The translations under genes and the position numbers were made by a program. The notes beneath the pieces were generated by a model. It was not told the DNA's origin, did not search any database, and saw only the letters and a program-made list of their open reading frames with translations. Positions 61,432 to 64,000 of a stretch of DNA of 64,000 nt are shown one piece after another (the stretch's first letter is position 1; every line of letters begins with the position of its first letter). This DNA is from Spirosoma arboris (GTDB lineage: Bacteria > Bacteroidota > Bacteroidia > Cytophagales > Spirosomataceae): positions 1-64,000 of the forward strand of contig NZ_WPIN01000028.1 of the NCBI RefSeq assembly GCF_009754945.1. The letters run 5' to 3'.

Positions 61432-62499
61432 TCAAAATACTCCCGGCCTTCCCACTAGCAATCGGCTAATAGGCCGGTAGTCCGTGAACTCAATATCGGG
61501 GGCTACGTAACCGGGTTTTATGGGCTCTTCTTTGACTAAATCGGTACTGAGGTATTTTTTATTGCTATCGCACAGGATGGTGACGACGCGGGCATCCGGG
61601 CCCAGCTCGCGCTGGAGATTAATGGCACCAATCAAATTCGCTCCCGACGAAATCCCGACGGCCACCCCTAGCTGAACGGCCAATTTTTGCGCTACCAGAA
61701 TGGAGTCGCCATCGTTAGCCTGCACCACTTTGTCTAGCTCATTTAGCTTTAGAATATCCGGAATGAACTCATCGAAAAAGCCCTGAATGCGGTGCGTACC
61801 AGTTTTGTAGCCTACCGATAAGGTTGGTGATTCAGCGGGTTCGAGTGGGTGAATACGAATATCGGGTTTGCGCGATTTGAGGTAGCGGCCCACACCCATA
61901 ACGGTGCCGCCCGTGCCAACGCCAGCTACGAAGGCATCGGGCGTAATATCCACGCTTTGGAGTTGGAGCCAGATTTCTTTTCCTGTCGTCAACCGGTGCG
62001 CTTCGGCGTTGTATTGGTTGGCAAACTGACGAGGCAGAAACACATTGGGATCGCTGGCAGCCAATTCTTCTGACCGGCGGATGGCACCCATAAACCCACC
62101 TTCTTCTTTCGTAAATAGCACAATATCAGCACCCAGACTCCGAATGATGTCAATCCGCTCCTGGCTAATACCAGCGGGCATGATGATTGTGACCGGATGC
62201 CCCAACGCCCGACCAACTGCCGAAAACGCAATTCCTGAGCTACCGCTGGTAGCTTCCACAATACGGTCGCCGGGTTTGATGTGGCCTTGCCGATAAGCCT
62301 GATGAAGTACATGAAGCGCCATACGGTCTTTCATGCTTCCGGTTAGGTTATAATGTTCGCATTTGACATAGAGCGAACGCGGCTGCCCCCGATCGGTATA
62401 AAAAAGCTCAAGCATCGGGGTGTTGCCCACCAAATGCCAGAGGTGTTCAAATTTTTCCTGAATAGCCGGTTTGATTACGGCCTCGGTCGATGAAATCAT
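61432..62499 (-). CDS. PLP-dependent cysteine synthase / cystathionine beta-synthase-like enzyme
   Basis: 355 residues, fold-type II PLP enzyme. VGNTPMLELFYTDRGQPRSL at the start, the PLP lysine in LTGSMKDRMALHVL (near 58), the substrate loop EATSGSSGIAFSAVGRALGH, IMPAGISQERIDIIRSLGAD and the phosphate loop VAGVGTGGTVMGVGRYLK. The C-terminus SSGANLIGAINLQRELG and VTILCDSNKKYLST is normal. The loop reads SGSSG rather than SGNTG, which often marks enzymes differing from true O-acetylserine sulfhydrylase. It may make cysteine, cystathionine or another beta-substituted alanine. Confidence 0.9.
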   Translation of the reverse strand: MISSTEAVIKPAIQEKFEHLWHLVGNTPMLELFYTDRGQPRSLYVKCEHYNLTGSMKDRMALHVLHQAYRQGHIKPGDRIVEATSGSSGIAFSAVGRALGHPVTIIMPAGISQERIDIIRSLGADIVLFTKEEGGFMGAIRRSEELAASDPNVFLPRQFANQYNAEAHRLTTGKEIWLQLQSVDITPDAFVAGVGTGGTVMGVGRYLKSRKPDIRIHPLEPAESPTLSVGYKTGTHRIQGFFDEFIPDILKLNELDKVVQANDGDSILVAQKLAVQLGVAVGISSGANLIGAINLQRELGPDARVVTILCDSNKKYLSTDLVKEEPIKPGYVAPDIEFTDYRPISRLLVGRPGVF

Positions 62500-62689
62500 G
62501 TAAGTTGATAAGGAAAAAGACGCCGTTACAGTATAGATCTGTATAGGGCTTTAGTAGTCATGATAGAGTAAAAGTAAAGATCGGTTTTCGTTTCTGACAT
62601 ACTAAAGTCATTTTATTCGCTATAGACTATTTTGTTTTACAACGATTTGCCGCCAGTTTGTATCCATAAGCTGAAACTGATTCTCAACG

Positions 62690-63742
62690 ATGAAACGTCT
62701 ATTCGTCCTCGCCTGCTTCTTGATCATGGCCGGTTGTGATCTATTTGAACCTCATTACAGCGAAGGAGTATTTCCTGAGACAACAGCTAATCTTGGCGAT
62801 ATCAATTCCCCGGATGATGACTATAATTCAACCAGCCATGTGGTAGGTAATGTAATCGCATTCGTTTTTTCCTCAAAGCGAGGAGGCCGATCCGATTTTA
62901 ATTTTATTCATGAATCACTTAATACGTGGTTCGATCTTAACAATGGAAAATTTACATTTGACAATCATCCGTATGGAGGTTGGGATGCTGTTATAGAGCA
63001 AACTCCCTTAACCTGGGCTACTAGTGTAGTTAATTCCTCAGCCAATGAACTTGGACCTTATATACGGTCATACGCTCACGATTTACTGCGTAATGATGAG
63101 TCATATTATATGCACAATGGTGAATATTTAATGTTGTTTGCATCAGATCGAACTGGTAATTTGGATATCTATCTGACGCATAATTATCAGGATTCTGTGA
63201 AGTCTGCAGCTGGGTTATCCAACTCTTGGAGTAATAAGCAATTTGTGGAGCCTGTATTGGTTCCATTTCTAAACTCCTCGGCTGACGATGCTTATCCAAC
63301 CTTTGATCAGACATACCGTTCAATCTACTTCACCTCAAATAGAGGAGGCTCATTTGATATTTACAGAGCAATGCTCCCTACTTTATCGCCCACAGAGCTA
63401 CACACCAGGTTACCCGCTTTAACGAATATTCCTATTGAACGTGTGTTAGAATTATCAACAGAAGCTGATGATAAATGCCCTTTTATTAGTGGTAATACGT
63501 TAGTATTCACGTCGAACCGACCAGGAGGGTATGGCGGATACGATTTATATTACAGTAAATGGGATGGTGATCACTGGGCGACTCCTGTTAATTTTGGGGC
63601 AACTATAAACACACCGTACGACGAGTATCGCCCGATTTTATGCAATGTCCAACAATTCAGCAATCAATTGATGGTTTTTTCTTCAAACCGGCCGGGAGGA
63701 AAAGGCGGATTTGATTTATATAGAGTAGGTGTGCCGAAATAA
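62690..63742 (+). CDS. PD40/WD40-like beta-propeller lipoprotein
   Basis: 350 residues with a lipoprotein signal (ACFLIMAGCDLFEPHYSEGV). Propeller repeats of the TolB-like kind are clear: IAFVFSSKRGGRSDF, LMLFASDRTGNLDIYL, SIYFTSNRGGSFDIYRA, LVFTSNRPGGYGGYDLYYSK and LMVFSSNRPGGKGGFDLYRV. In Bacteroidota such modules often precede an OmpA peptidoglycan-binding domain; here the protein ends after the last blade. Codons are AT-rich compared with neighbours, hinting at transfer. It probably sits at the outer membrane and binds another protein or the cell wall. Confidence 0.85.
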   Translation: MKRLFVLACFLIMAGCDLFEPHYSEGVFPETTANLGDINSPDDDYNSTSHVVGNVIAFVFSSKRGGRSDFNFIHESLNTWFDLNNGKFTFDNHPYGGWDAVIEQTPLTWATSVVNSSANELGPYIRSYAHDLLRNDESYYMHNGEYLMLFASDRTGNLDIYLTHNYQDSVKSAAGLSNSWSNKQFVEPVLVPFLNSSADDAYPTFDQTYRSIYFTSNRGGSFDIYRAMLPTLSPTELHTRLPALTNIPIERVLELSTEADDKCPFISGNTLVFTSNRPGGYGGYDLYYSKWDGDHWATPVNFGATINTPYDEYRPILCNVQQFSNQLMVFSSNRPGGKGGFDLYRVGVPK

Positions 63743-63767
63743 ATAAATAGATAGGCTAAACTAAAAA

Positions 63768-63799
63768 CTGGCCCCCACTTATAAGACAGGTGGGGCCAG
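63768..63799 (-). terminator. Intrinsic terminator of the thioredoxin-fold gene
   Basis: CTGGCCCC-AC pairs with GTGGGGCCAG (one bulged C) around an 11-nt loop. On the minus strand it is followed by TTTTT, 21 nt beyond the stop of the gene running in from the right. Confidence 0.7.
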
Positions 63800-63820
63800 T
63801 AATGGTATAAACAACGAAAA

Positions 63821-64000
63821 TCAGGGCTTCGCTACCAGAAACTCATTTAATTTCTTGCCCAACTCCTCACCCCGCACATTTTTGGCGACAATCTTCCCAT
63901 CGGGGCCGATCAGAAAGTTTTGGGGAATCGACCGGATGCCGTATTGCTTGGCTACTTCGTTGTCCCAGAATTTTAGGTCCGATACCTGCGTCCAGTCCAG
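63821..64000 (-). CDS. C-terminal part of a thioredoxin-fold thiol-disulfide protein
   Basis: Partial: 59 residues to the stop, the rest lies beyond the right end. LDWTQVSDLKFWDNEVAKQY, then GIRSIPQNFLIGPDGKIVAK and NVRGEELGKKLNEFL. The cis-proline in SIPQNFLI and 'GpDGkIvaknvrG..L...L' are the end of TlpA/ResA-type periplasmic thioredoxin domains. The CxxC site is not in the window. In Bacteroidota such domains often follow a DUF4369 domain. Confidence 0.85.
   Translation of the reverse strand: MDWTQVSDLKFWDNEVAKQYGIRSIPQNFLIGPDGKIVAKNVRGEELGKKLNEFLVAKP

Overview
The window reads as chromosome from a Bacteroidota bacterium of the order Cytophagales, most like Spirosoma or a close relative. 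The reasons are a SusC/SusD pair, a type IX secretion (T9SS) C-terminal domain, DUF1501/DUF1800 partners, LytTR regulators, many sensor kinases of Cytophagales type, and promoters of the Bacteroidota TAnnTTTG form. The genus is inference; no rRNA is present.

Layout. (1) 1-3050 is the integrase end of an integrated element. An excisionase-like protein, an element-borne hypothetical and a tyrosine integrase end at the 3' half of a tRNA-Lys(CTT), the attachment scar. (2) 3.1-5.4 kb is a junk-rich junction: a dead serine recombinase, a PhyH-type dioxygenase, a DoxX-like protein and a gene remnant. (3) 5.98-18.1 kb is one co-directional block. It opens with a LytTR response regulator and closes with a beta-propeller sensor kinase. 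Between them lie secreted proteins, three NTF2-like proteins, an aminopeptidase-like lipoprotein, a reductase, a membrane acyltransferase, and an AT-rich GNAT/cupin pair. (4) 18.6-32.1 kb is a tandem array of five paralogous sensor kinases with an M28 peptidase inside it; the fifth kinase is frameshifted. A soluble REC-kinase-REC-AraC hybrid (32.2-34.2 kb) faces the array. (5) 34.4-43.6 kb, minus strand: a small lipoprotein, M13 peptidase, DUF418 protein, a TonB-type barrel operon headed by a 45-residue membrane peptide, remnants of a LytS kinase and a chromate transporter, and a T9SS cargo. (6) 43.9-46.5 kb: a UBP zinc finger and egtB-egtD for ergothioneine. (7) 46.5-57.7 kb: SusC/SusD facing a seven-gene oxidoreductase operon of unknown purpose. 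(8) 57.7-64 kb: a DUF1501/DUF1800 pair, a secreted protein, a cysteine-synthase-like enzyme, a propeller lipoprotein and the end of a thioredoxin-fold protein.

The most interesting observation is regulatory. Three promoters (18.6, 34.7 and 42.0 kb) share a direct repeat of the type GACTCAAA with exactly 21 bp between copies. The repeat lies 28 or 29 nt upstream of a -7 element and always in the same orientation to the downstream gene. They precede the kinase array, the small lipoprotein and the 45-residue peptide with its TonB receptor operon. This suggests one regulator, of LytTR or AraC type, linking the kinase array to envelope genes. Both candidate regulator classes are encoded in the window.
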